A stretch of 64,000 nt of DNA. Source: Jaltomata sinuosa (taxonomy: Eukaryota > Streptophyta > Magnoliopsida > Solanales > Solanaceae). Each line of letters begins with the position of its first letter. The first letter of the stretch is position 1. Under the pieces are notes generated by a model. The model made no database searches. It saw only the letters and a program-made list of their open reading frames with translations, and had not been told where the DNA came from. The position numbers were made by a program, and so were the translations under genes. The stretch covers positions 1,292,926-1,356,925 of the forward strand of contig QJPP01007518.1 of the NCBI GenBank assembly GCA_003996215.1, given 5' to 3'. Positions 10,132-21,000 of the stretch are shown here, one piece after another.

Positions 10132-13100
10132 ATGATGACCGTTTGTTTCTTACAACATCCCTATCCTTCTGCTTCTACTTTTTGGCATAGTGGAATCATA
10201 GCAAAAAGCAGAAATATGGCTACTCATATTTCTCCAATGGCATCAATGAAGCAATTTCCATCAACTACCTTCAATACTCTTCAGCCATTCCCATCAGTTT
10301 TCCATGGATTTCAAAGAAAACCACCACTAATTTCTTCTATTACTTCTTCCCTTAAAAAAACTCCTCATCTTTTCTCTTATTCACCTCCATCCCCTTCTGA
10401 AAAATTCACATTTCAGAACTCATTCGTTCCGATTTCTGCTTGTCTTGCTGTTCTTCTATGGTCATCTCCTGGTAATGTAATCTTGATTTATCTTTCTTTT
10501 GCCTCTTTGTATTTGCCCCTTTTGCTATGGTGCTATTTTTGTTTATACTGTTTGATGTTATTTGTGTGATCTATGAAAAAAGACGCATTTAGAATTTAAA
10601 TTTTACGGATTCTGAATTTTAGGACAATGACCTCAAAGGTTATAAATTTGGTTCTGAATTGAGTTTTTGTGCATATTTAGTGAAGTTATAGCCAGTTTGA
10701 CAAAACTTCTAAAATAAGCTTATTTGAAAAGTGTTTTTCAAAATAGTACTTTCAGTGAGAAGCAGTTTGTGTTTGATTAATCAAATTAGAAAATACTTAT
10801 GAGTAACAATTAGTATTTGGTCAAGTTTCTAAGAGTATTTTCTCCAATACGCCTTTAAAAAAGTGTTTTTGGAGAAAAACTACCTTTTTTTTTAGCTTAT
10901 GAAGAACAACTTTTGCTATTCCTAAGAACACTTATTTTTTCCCAAAAGCTTGATCAAACAGCTCACCTTTTTTAAATATAAGCGTTTTTCGCCTCCCAAA
11001 AACTTGACCGCTTGGTTCTGTCGAACTCATATATTCAAGTCTACGTCTACCCTTGGCAATGAAGCATTGAAGAACAACGATAGTATGCTTAGAAGCGTTT
11101 AGATAATAAGTTTATAAGCATTCTTTTTATCTATTATAGTTCTTCCCATCTGCCCAAGCTTTGGTGGTTGGTGCAGGGGCGGAGCTACAGCCTATTAAGG
11201 GCGAACACCCTTCGTCGGAAAATTATACTGTGTGTATAAGTAAAATGCTGTTCTAAATGGTTAAATTACACAATTTGAACACCCTTGGCACAACTAGATA
11301 TTACAGCCCAGCGGTGCTATGAGTTCCGTAAAGGCGCAGGGAACCGCCGACGCGCATGTTCGATTACCTTCGGTGGTAAATCTTTTAAACATTTTTAAAC
11401 TGCTCCTACTTGATCCTTTAATTGTACAAGGATAATCCCTTATTAAGTAGTACTTTCTAGATTTTAGATAATAATTAATAAATCTGTTATTTTTGAAATA
11501 TTTCAAAACTAATATTATTTATTAAAATAATTCTTATTTAGAGATCTACAACTTATAAATCTAAGGAAAAATTAAAAGTTTAGTCTGCAATTTTACTTTC
11601 TTTTTCTTTTCGTTAAGATTTTAAATAAAATTTAAAAGTAATTATTTAATTTAACGTTAATAAGCAAATTTTAAAGAATTTCTATAACTGCTAAAGCGGA
11701 AAAGGATCCCAATAGAATTTTTTTAAGAAAAACCTCGTTGGATTTTGCTGAACAATTTTTCATCTCTCATTGCTATTGTTATCGTCACCAGAGATCGGTA
11801 AAACCTCGTTTGATTATAAATTTTTTGGTACATTTATTCATAAAAAAATTAATTATTAATATTACATAATTTCATTTTAAAATTTTCAGTGTACCATTCG
11901 TTAATTTTTTTCTTTACTTGTGCAATTCTTGAACACCCTTCGTTAAATTCCTAGCTCCGCCACTGGGTTGGTGGGAGGTAGCACGTATTTTTTAAATTAA
12001 TTGAGGTGTGTGCAAGCTGCCCCACACCATCATCATCGTAAAAGAAATATCCATCATAGTGCAAACCGTTATTAGAACAGTTGGATTGGCTAGTTTCTTA
12101 CTCCTTCTCATCCTAGAGTTGGCTGTTGAATGGAACACTTGCCTAGGTTGAGGACCTAGCATATATTTATAAATTTTAGAGCCTCCCGATAACAGGCTTC
12201 TAGTACAAGAATTACACTACTGTCAGCTCACACCAATAAATGAAGTGACAGGCCTAATATGGAATTCAAATTATGTGGCTCCAGTATTTTTCACCAATAG
12301 TATATGCTTAGCCTGTTTTGCAAAATCACATTAAATAACTTAATTAGCCTCTTTTTAGCTTCGACAACTTTCCTTTTGAGCCGAGGGTCAATCAGAGCGT
12401 ATATCCTACTCTCCCCACACCCTACATGTGAGACTACACTGAGTATGTTGTTGTTGTATAATATGATGTGATTTTTATGTGCATGGAAACAATGGAACCA
12501 TGTAGAGCGATCTACTACTGAGCTAAAAGGGCTTTTTCTTTTTAATTTAATTCTAGAATGGATATAGAGGATTCATATAGCCGTCCCCATCAGTTTGACA
12601 TTACAACTTAGCTGATTGATAGAATGATATGAGGCTTTGACACCCACCATTTGCCAATACCCACTGATTAGGAGTAAAAGGGAAGTTTTTGAAATTCTTG
12701 AATGTTGAGATTTTGCCGAAACACTCTGCAGAACCATCTAACAATTCTGATTTTTTCTAGTTATGGAAGAATTAGCTTGACGCCTTGGATTATATTATCT
12801 TTTCTGCATTTTTAGCTTATTTCCTTTGTTTTGAATGTTTCCTTTACTAGTTTATCCATGATGATATAGCATCAACACTAGAAATTTCAGCTAATGGAAG
12901 TTAGCCAAATGCCATTGAACACCAATTTGGATTCAAGAAAACAGGAAAATGTTGTCGTGCTTGTTCGTGCAGATGGAGAAGTTAGTCTGTATCATGGTAT
13001 AGCATGTTTATTAATTAACTACTAAATGTAACTAAGAAATTTTGTTAAATTAGGAAGTCTATAAGTTATGCAAGATGAATTGAAATAAACTTGAGATGCT

Positions 13101-14864
13101 ATGGAAGTCTAAGTCATCGAATTCCTATTTACATACAGAATCTCGAACCATCTCAGAATCCACACACCTTGTTTGGCAGTTGACTCTGCTAAGAACTTTG
13201 CAAATTGAGAAATCCTTTTGTTACTTTAATTGATTCTCTTAATTTCTTTTGAATAGTATTTCAATAGAACGTGACTCGTGATAAGCTGAGTTCCTATTTG
13301 CTTTTCAGTAATGAACATAGAATTTACATGATCCTTTCGTTTTTTCAGTTGTCAGTGTTTTGGGGGCTAATAAAGATGTTATTGTGTTTCAATTGCAGCT
13401 AATGCTGGATTTCTTTCGGGTTCAACCGGAATAGAATCAGTTCCTGGCCCTGAATTACCTAAGATTGATTTTCTCAATCGGTGGAATGGTATATTCAAAA
13501 ATACATTGTAAAAAAATTTCTGCTGGCATTATGCAGTAAGATAATATGCAAAGATTGGCTCTTTTTTGCAGATGATAATCAGAAAAAGTATGCAGAACTC
13601 GATGCAAAATTCAAAGAGTCGCCCCTGCTTAAACAGTTACTTGAGAAATCCAAGCAAAACAAAGAGAAGTAATTTCTTCATCGAATAATTGATCCTTCAA
13701 AATGACTAGCTTTTTGATTAATAGAGGCCTTAAGATCATATTATACTTCACCTTTTTTTAAGCCAATATTCTCAAAATATGCTTATTTCCTATGTTGCTC
13801 GGACTCTTTAAAAGTTGCGACGTCTGCCTGTCGAATTCTCCAAAAGTAGTGTATTTTTGAAGAATCCGACACATGTGCGACATCAGTTTTGGAGAGTCCG
13901 AGCAACATACTTATTTCAGCATGATAGTTAAAATTGAAGACGTTCTTTCACTGTTGTGTTTGTTTGTAATGTTGATTTGATCTGCTTGCTGGGAGGAGAT
14001 TGATTAACTCCTGTGAATTTCCTTTTCTTATAGTAATGATTAAGCAGTAATAGGTAGTAGACGAGCAAGGAATTCTAACGAGGGGATTCAAAAAAGTGCA
14101 AGAATGTCACGGACTTGGGATGGGTATTGAAATGTGAAAAAAAGCATTTTGAGCCTCATTTGCGCTATACTAGTAACTTCGCTTACGCTAAAGGGATTCA
14201 ACAATTTATATACTCCCTCCGTCCCAATTTATTTGACACACTTTCTTTTTTGGTCATTTCCAAAAAGTCTTCCTTTCATTCTTAAACTCGGTCCCAGTCA
14301 AACACCTTCACATAAATTGGAACGGAGAGAGTATAAAGAAATAAATGTTTTACCTTGTGCAGTGTAAGTTTCTGATGGAGAGTATTCAATTGAACCCCCT
14401 TTGGACCATATATAGCTCCACCCCTGGTAATAGTTAAAAGTTGATTATCCGGTTTCTTCCTGTTTCTCAAGGTTGCATCCTGCAAGTGTTTGTGTCTATG
14501 TTGCTCGGACTCTCCAATAATGTTGCCGCACCCGTGTCAGATCCTTCAAAAATATACTGCTTTTGAAGGATCTGACATGCTCCTGGAAGACATTTTTGAA
14601 GAGTCCGAGCAATTATCAAAAGCTATGATATGTTGTCCTTTCAGTTTCTTGAAGTATATATGGAAAAAACTGACTTAGATCACATCAAGCATCAACCAAA
14701 TGGTAATTGTTCGCGTATTTTTCAGGAACAAAAAATCAATCGAAGACAAGTATTGTTTACGAGGAGCTGAGTGGGGAGTTGGAGATTGCTCTACAGCAGG
14801 AATGACACCAGAAGAGAGGGACAGCTTCATTGCCATGTTGAAACAGAAGGCTGGTGTAGAATAA
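10132..14864 (+). CDS. Thylakoid-lumen PsaN-like protein
   Basis: Four exons, 10132-10471, 13399-13488, 13572-13668 and 14726-14864, join in phase to 221 residues. The N-terminal half is a Ser/Thr/Pro-rich chloroplast transit peptide, followed by a hydrophobic thylakoid-transfer segment SACLAVLLWSSPANA with an ANA cleavage site formed across the exon 1/2 junction. The mature part is about 100 residues: GFLSGSTGIESVPGPELPKI, then LLKQLLEKSKQNKEKNKKS, then DKYCLRGAEWGVGDCSTAGM, ending in a Lys-rich helix. ANA followed by G and the LEKSKxNKE motif resemble photosystem I subunit N, but the body is shorter and differs, so this is a PsaN-like lumen protein and not PsaN proper. An in-frame ATG at 10216 (MATHISPMASMKQF) is an alternative start giving 193 residues. 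Intron 1 is 2.9 kb and filled with repeats. Confidence 0.75.
11140..12042 (+). mobile_element. tRNA-derived SINE remnant split by a hAT element
   Basis: The left piece has TTCTTCCCATCTGCCCAAGC and the right piece GGTTGGTGGGAGGTAGCACG, then ATTAATTGAGGTGTGTGCAA and GCCCCACACCATCATCATCG. These match, in order, the complete SINE at 33710-33950. The gap between the pieces is the hAT element at 11174-11965. Confidence 0.65.
11174..11965. mobile_element. Non-autonomous hAT element, 792 bp
   Basis: Terminal inverted repeats are CAGGGGCGGAGCTA on the left and TAGCTCCGCCACTG on the right (13 of 14 match when inverted). It is flanked by a perfect 8-bp target-site duplication GGTTGGTG (11166-11173 and 11966-11973), the hallmark of hAT transposons. 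It has no transposase coding. It lies in intron 1 of the PsaN-like gene, inside an older SINE. Confidence 0.88.
12375..12458 (+). mobile_element. TTG-tailed SINE-like copy, truncated
   Basis: TTGAGCCGAGGGTCAATCAG is followed by CCTACTCTCCCCACACCCTA and ACTGAGTATGTTGTTGTTGT. It is a short 5'-truncated and internally deleted copy in intron 1 of the PsaN-like gene. Confidence 0.65.
13790..13909. mobile_element. GTTGCTCGGACTC foldback MITE, 120 bp
   Basis: The ends CTATGTTGCTCGGACTC and GAGTCCGAGCAACATA are inverted repeats. A perfect 8-bp duplication CTTATTTC flanks the element at 13782-13789 and 13910-13917, which indicates a hAT-type origin. The whole element folds into one hairpin. It lies in intron 3 of the PsaN-like gene. 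A sequence like miR5303 is known, from memory, from this kind of repeat. Confidence 0.85.
14210..14334. mobile_element. Stowaway-like MITE
   Basis: Ends are TACTCCCTCCGTCCCAATTT and AAATTGGAACGGAGAGAGTA, flanked by TA. It lies in intron 3 of the PsaN-like gene. Just downstream, about 14386-14428, TTGAACCCCCTTTGGACC and AGCTCCACCCCTGG look like the right end of a hAT-type MITE. Confidence 0.75.
14496..14612. mobile_element. GTTGCTCGGACTC foldback MITE, second copy
   Basis: The ends CTATGTTGCTCGGACTC and GAAGAGTCCGAGCAA are inverted repeats with a hairpin body (GATCCTTCAAAAATATACTG against the complementary GAAGGATCTGACA region). The right end has decayed and no clean duplication remains. It lies about 110 bp upstream of the last exon of the PsaN-like gene. 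Confidence 0.75.
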
Positions 14865-15059
14865 CGCGCAACTATGGTACCCTTTATCGCCAATGTTGGT
14901 TCCAACTTCCACTCATCGAATTTTCAATAATGCAAATGGATGATGCAGAGAGTGAAGATTGAACCTTAACGGTGAAAATTCGCGTTAGGTTTCTGCAGAG
15001 ACTGGGATTTTAATAGAGCCTTTCAAGACATTAGAAGCTATTAGTATTAGCAGTAGAAT

Positions 15060-15173
15060 TGTCTTTCCGAAACAACCTCTCTACCTCCACGAGGTAGTGA
15101 TAAGGTCTGTGTACGCGCTACCCTCCCCAGCCCCACTTGTGGAATTTCACTGGGCATGTTGTTGTTGTTGTAG
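15060..15173 (+). mobile_element. TTG-tailed SINE-like copy, 5' truncated
   Basis: CCGAAACAACCTCTCTACCT, CCACGAGGTAGTGATAAGGT and CCCCACTTGTGGAATTTCAC lead to a (TTG)n tail. AGTAGAAT occurs just before and just after the element and may be its target duplication. It lies about 200 bp downstream of the PsaN-like stop codon. Confidence 0.75.
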
Positions 15174-15564
15174 TAGAATATGTCAAGGGCCATTCTGGCA
15201 TTGTTCAATAGCTTGTAAATACATTGCATTAGTAAACTATGAGCTTGAGAGTGGCATATTGATATTACGGAAAAAGGGTCATATTTTCCCCTCTAGTTCG
15301 AAAAATTGTTCATATTTACCCTCCGTTATACTTTTTGGTCATATCTATTCTCGTTGTTTACTTTGGGTCATATTTTCCCTCGTAGTTATATTTTGTTCAA
15401 TTTATGTGGCACAGTTCGAATGTCGAGAGTTAAATAGTTTAATTTTGACCGTAAATTCGGACATGAAAGTTTTAATTTTTTTGAAATAAAATTCACATAT
15501 TTGCAAACTATGTAAAAAGTATTATAAGTCACAATAATTAACAATTCAAGATATTTAAAAGATA

Positions 15565-15885
15565 TATAAGAATATTACGGTCAAAGAAAATACTTGTTTG
15601 TATCTCGAAATCTCAAAAGGTGTCACATAAATTCGAACGGAGGGATTAACATTTGTAAAACTTAATGATTATGTATCCTTATAAGTGAGTAAGTTAACAG
15701 TTAAGGTTATTTCCTTATTAGGATTGCGGTCAAAGAAAAAACTTGTTTGAATCTCGAAATCTGAAAGGTGTCACATAAATTTGAACGGAGGGATTAACAT
15801 TTGTAAAACCTAATGATTATGTGTCCTTATAAGTGACTAAGTTAACAGTTAAGATTTTTTTCTTATTAGGATTGTTTAGTCATAA
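15565..15885. repeat. Tandem duplication of about 155 bp
   Basis: Both copies contain a GGTCAAAGAAAA block, CTTGTTTG, ATCTCGAAATCT, GGTGTCACATAAATT, GAACGGAGGGATTAACATTT and AGTTAACAGTTAAG in the same order, at about 15576 and 15730. The GAACGGAGGGATTAA end is that of a Stowaway-like MITE, so the right end of a MITE was duplicated together with its flank. Confidence 0.75.
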
Positions 15886-16079
15886 TTTTTTTTTTCCCAT
15901 TTTCAATTCAGAACGTCTACAAAAAAAAATTATCATAAAATTTCGTTCTTCATTTCATCGATAATCAATTTATCACTCAATCACATGTCACTTTGTCATT
16001 ATCTGATTTTTCTCTACAACATAAATAGAAATACCACACATCGAAGATTGAATAATGAATTGATTTCTTTTAAATATCA

Positions 16080-16545
16080 TATTGCCAACACTCACATGCA
16101 TATATGGAATGCATTTTGTGATGAATGGTATTATTATGATTATAATCTAAATCTCACAAAAATTACGCTAGTTGATAAATATTTAAATTGTATTTATGAT
16201 AAATATAGTTATCGTTTAAAAAAGTTACCAAATATAATTATATTTTGAATTTTATAGTAAATACTCAATACACGCGCGCGTTGATACAATTTTTTTGCGC
16301 ATTTTCAGCTGATATATATGGAACATATTTTGTGATGAATGATATATATGATTATGATTATAATCTAAATCTTGAAAAAATTACGCGACTTGATAAATAT
16401 TTAGATTGTATTTATGGTACATAGTTATAGTATTAAAAAGGTTACCAGACGTAACTACATTTTGAATTTTATGGCAAGTATGCAATATACACGCGCGTTA
16501 ATACAACTCTTTCGCACGTTTTCAGTTGATACCGTCGCTTGAATA
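16080..16545. repeat. Diverged tandem duplication of about 225 bp
   Basis: TTTTGTGATGAATG, GATTATAATCTAAATCT, AAAATTACGC, TTGATAAATATTTA, ATTTTGAATTTTAT, ACACGCGCG and GCGCATTTTCAG-type blocks occur in the same order at about 16112-16305 and 16330-16520. The rest of 15,890-17,040 is AT-rich flank of the GDAP2-like gene with nothing else that I can name. Confidence 0.65.
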
Positions 16546-17040
16546 TAACCTTTCATTGATACAACTGATACCCATCTAATGCAAAACTCTTCTACCGATA
16601 CATCGATTATATATACATTTCGTAAATATACAAACTATAGCTATGTTTCGTAACAACGCTCTAAACGAAGCTATGAAATTTTCTCTATCATCTGCCCAGA
16701 AAAAGAAAAGAATTTATAAGGGGAAGTTAAAGAAAAAATGAACAATAAAATTTATGGAAAAGTTTTTCTTTTACATTTTTTCAAAAAAAAGGAGGAATAT
16801 TCACAAAGGTCCTTAATTGAAACTCTGACAATAATTCAGAGGGCATCTGACAAAATAAAGAAAAATTATTTAACAGTGATTAGAAAGAACAGAAAATGAC
16901 AAAACAGTCCACAATAATAAGTTAAAGCTAAAAATTTCCAAATTATCTCAAATCCACTCCCCCCATCTCCAAAGGGAGTCTCGATTTTTGGCTAGCTCAT
17001 TTGGACCCCACCCCTCCATCGTATTGCCAACCTAGCTTCT

Positions 17041-18095
17041 TGTCTTCTTGAAAATTTCACATCCATTTACAGGTAATTAATTTTCTTGAAAAAATTCTCA
17101 AAGGGTACATTTTTATGTGTTTTTTGTTAATGATTTTATTGATGTTTTAGTTTTTTTAATGTTTTTTTCTTTGTGGGGTTATGAACCTGTGATTCTTGAA
17201 TCCTGTGGAAGAACTTCTAAATTGGGGTTTGTAGGTATAGGCTCTGTTGAGGTTCTAATTTTGTAAAGTTTGATCAATTATTTAACTTTTAAATGGGGTT
17301 GCTTTTGGTTGTTGATTTTGATGTAGTAATTATGATATATTTTGATGAGTTTGTAAGAAATTAAGGTTTAGTTCAGTGTGATGAGCAATTTTAGGTGTAA
17401 AGGTTTGATTTTTATTGGGAATCATCCCATTTCCAGCCTACTTTTTATGGTAGTGTGTCCTGTGTAGAAAGTTGTGTAATACTTTCTCTTCTTTCCAGGG
17501 GATTCTAGTTCTTTTGGCAGAATAGAGGTGGCAGTATGTGTTTGACTTTAGCTGTAATAGAACAAAGGAGAATATGTTGTTCTTTATGAAGGAATAGGAA
17601 GTGAATCCGTGGAAGAATTGTAAAGTTTGATCAATTATATAGTTTCTTGGTTTAATTTTTAAATGGGGTTTGCTTTAGATCCAATTGTGGTTTGCAAATA
17701 GAGTGTCATAGTTGTTGATTTTGACGTAGTAATGATGATATATTTTCTCATTGAATCTGTGGGAATTGAGGTTTAGTTCAGTATGATGAGAAATTTTAGG
17801 TGTAAAGATTCGATTTTTATTGGGAGTTATCCCTATTTCCAGCCTAATATTTATGGTATTTTCTTCTGTGTATGGAGTTGTGTAATACTTTCTGTTCTTT
17901 CCAGGGTAATGCGATATTGTGGTCACAAAGACAGAACTATCCCATAAGAAAAGGATTCAATTCTTTTGGCGGAATAAACGTGGGGTTACTGAAGTTTTAG
18001 TATGTGCTTGACTTTAGCTGTAATCGAACAAAGGAGAATATTCTGTTCTTTATGAAGGAATAGGAAGTGAAATCGGAGTTTAAGAGAAGCAAATT
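17041..18095 (+). other. Leader and leader intron of the GDAP2-like gene, with a 0.4-kb duplication
   Basis: A donor-like ACAG/GTAATT at 17072/17073 is followed by two acceptors, TCTTTCCAG ending at 17498 and TTCTTTCCAG ending at 17904. Each acceptor lies in one copy of a tandem duplication (about 17199-17605 and 17606-18078). Shared blocks include AAAGTTTGATCAATTAT, GTTGTTGATTTTGA, TTAGGTGTAAAG, GTTGTGTAATACTTTCT and TTTATGAAGGAATAGGAAGTG. The coding start at 18096 follows the second copy. The leader therefore probably has alternative acceptors; no transcript data are available to confirm this. Confidence 0.6.
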
Positions 18096-21000
18096 ATGTA
18101 TCGGCCTGTAGCAACTACTACCCGAGGGGGGGTACCTACTGATAGTGGAGATTCTGTGGTGACACTGGACCAAGTTCCACGTTGGATTGATTCTGACATT
18201 AGGTACTTGTATGAGAATGAAGATCCCAATTCCGAGTATGCAGATCCATTGTCATCTGCTTCAGGGTCTGAGGGCAATGCAAATGGTATTGTTTCCAAGT
18301 TTCCTGTGGATCATGAGATTAACTCCAAGATATACCTGTGGAGAGGAGACCCTTGGAATCTCGAGGTAGATGCTGTTGTTAACTCTACAAATGAGGTGAG
18401 AAGTAACTTTTAGGTAATTCTATGTTATGCTTTTTATATTTATTTTTATGTGGTTTCTTGACATGCGTAGTATTTGCTTCTTATTTGGATCAGCAATGTG
18501 CATATTTTCTTTTTAATGTGGAGACTAAAGGGATTAAATAGTATGTGTGCTTGCATCGGTTCATCTGAGATGGTGACTGAAACATGAACTTGTAGCCAAC
18601 AAATTAGCTGAAGATTTTGGGTTTTCATTGAAATATTGAGTTCCAAGTAGAGTGTCTAATTCAAGTAAATACAGTCGGGACTAGGGGATGATTAAAGTTA
18701 TATGCTTTTTCTTGAGCTAAAACTTCAAAGATCTGAGGCCCCAAGGTTGTGGTCTAGTGATCATGGTCAATGAAGTTGGTTCAAACTTTAGAGACCAGAG
18801 TTCAAAACTCAAATACAAAAAACACTGGATGATCTCTTCTCCTCTACCTAAGCCTTGTGGGCAGAGTTACCCGATATATATACTGGTAGGAGGTAGCATG
18901 TACACGGTGGAATAGTTGAGGCAGTGTTCTGGAAAGCGAGCGCTTCAGCGCTTAAAGCGGTGAAGCGAAGCGAAGCGAGGGTTTAGCGCTTCACTAGCTG
19001 AAGCGAGGCATGTGAAAAGAAGCGGTCGCTTCTGGGCTTGAAGCGAGAAGCGACCAGAAGCGGCGAAGCGAGAAAAGCGAGCGCTTTTATTTTCTTAATT
19101 AATGAGTGATCAATTTTAAAGAATAAAAAGAGTCGTGACTTACATGGTCCTTCAGAAATTAGAATAACTAGGGTTTCAACTTACTCTTCCTTTAGGTACT
19201 TTTTCTCTTTTCTTTCTTCTTCTTCCTGATGCAGTGGCGCTGCTACCTAGGGTTTTACATTTTTTTTTTTTTTTATGTTTTCCTCTGTCCTGTTTACCTT
19301 TGGTTTTTCAAGTTATATGTTGCTTAATTTTTTTTCTTAACATTGTTTAAGTTATATGCTGCTGATTTTCCTTTCTTAATGATGATTAAAATATATGTTG
19401 CTGAATTTATTTTTTCTTAACAGTGATTAAAATATATGTTGTTGAATTGTTTTGTTTCTTAACAGTGACTAAAATGTTGCTGATTTTTTTTTTCTTAACA
19501 ATGATTAAAAATGTTGATTTTTTTCTTATTAGTGATAAAATTATAATGTTGATTATTTTTCTTAAATCTTAACTGCGATTAAAAATGGCTGACCCGGAAT
19601 GAAAATATGGGGAAAAAAGCTAGTGAGACCAATAGAACAACAATTGTATGTCTTTTTTGTTACAAGACAACTAAAGGGGAACCTTTTATTAGTTTTTAAT
19701 ATGATCTTTTGCTTATATATATTGTCTCTATTTATTTTGGTCTTTTTCCTTTTAAATTGCACTTCACATCAATGAAGCGAGCGCTTCGCTTCACGCTTCG
19801 CTTAAAGCGTGAAGCAGGACCTTGTCGCTTTTTTTCGCTTCACGCTTCCCTAAACACTGAGTTGAGGTGCGTAGTTGGCAGGACACTACTGTTATAAAAA
19901 AAACATGACTTTAAAGATCCAAAAAGGTGGAATACTTTTTAATCCTGTTTTTATTTCTTTTAAGGGACGGGGAAAGTATGGTTGGGGTACTTTATCCATA
20001 AAAAGTGGTATAAGTGGAAGTATTTTGATTACACCAACAATAGGAGGAGGAATATCTATTCAAATTTGCATTCTCTTTAGTCTTTCCACTTTACAAGTTT
20101 ATCATAACGGGAAGTAGCTAGAAACTGAAGCATGTATATGTAGGCTGTTGGATAATATTGTCTGTTTTTCCTGGCAATATGCGTCTTACTTGACATCTTC
20201 CCAAAAGATTATAAGGCTGACCGATGTGATGATTAAATTGTTTCTATACATACCATCTATTTAAGATATGGCTGCACTTGTTTTATTTTGTGCAATTTCA
20301 GTAAGAATGTTTGTCGAAATGTAGAGACCAATGCCAATTTGATTGTTCAAGTAACTACATCAAAAAAACACTTTTCTGTCAGTGGATTCGTTGACAATTA
20401 TACTTCAATTTTGTGCTCAACAGAACTTAGATGAAGCACACAGCAGCCCTGGATTGCATGCTGCAGCTGGACCTGGTCTTGCAGAAGAATGTGCTACTCT
20501 CGTAGGTTCCTCAATGTGTCATATGCTTTCCAGATTTTCTTAAACTTAATTCCTGAACGGGTTCGCAAATAGGGTCAGAAGCATAATTTGTAGCAACCAA
20601 TTAAACCTCAAACAGTTCCCTTACATTTTTTATTGGAGCAGTTTCCTTACATTTATTGCTGTACTTTCCATTTGTTCCAGCTTAAGGATGCTATATAATA
20701 ACTCCTTTTCCAACTGTTTACCCTTGTATTCAACTTATGATGGTGACACTAGAAAAATTTATGTATGGCTTTGTTTCATAGGGAGGATGCCGGACAGGAA
20801 TGGCAAAAGTTACCAATGCTTATGATCTTCCTGCTAGGTGGGTGATTCTAGTTATTTTTATCAACTCTGTGCATTATTGTTGAGTATGTTTAGAACTGAC
20901 TTCCTCTTTAATTTATGTGCAATACCTTATATTTACATATGCAATAACGATCGTAATTAAATCCCAAACTAGTTGAAGTTAGCTATGTGAATACCCTACA

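Noticed and set aside
12496..12542. tRNA-like start on the minus strand (GCCCTTTTAGCTCAGTAGTA)
   Set aside because: It resembles the 5' third of a plastid-type tRNA-Thr, but there is no anticodon arm, T-loop or 3' acceptor strand after it. At most it is a tiny organelle-derived or SINE-derived scrap.
16081..16545. ACACGCGCGCG stretches as a possible regulatory island
   Set aside because: They are short Z-DNA-like CG runs within a diverged tandem duplication; there is no evidence of function.
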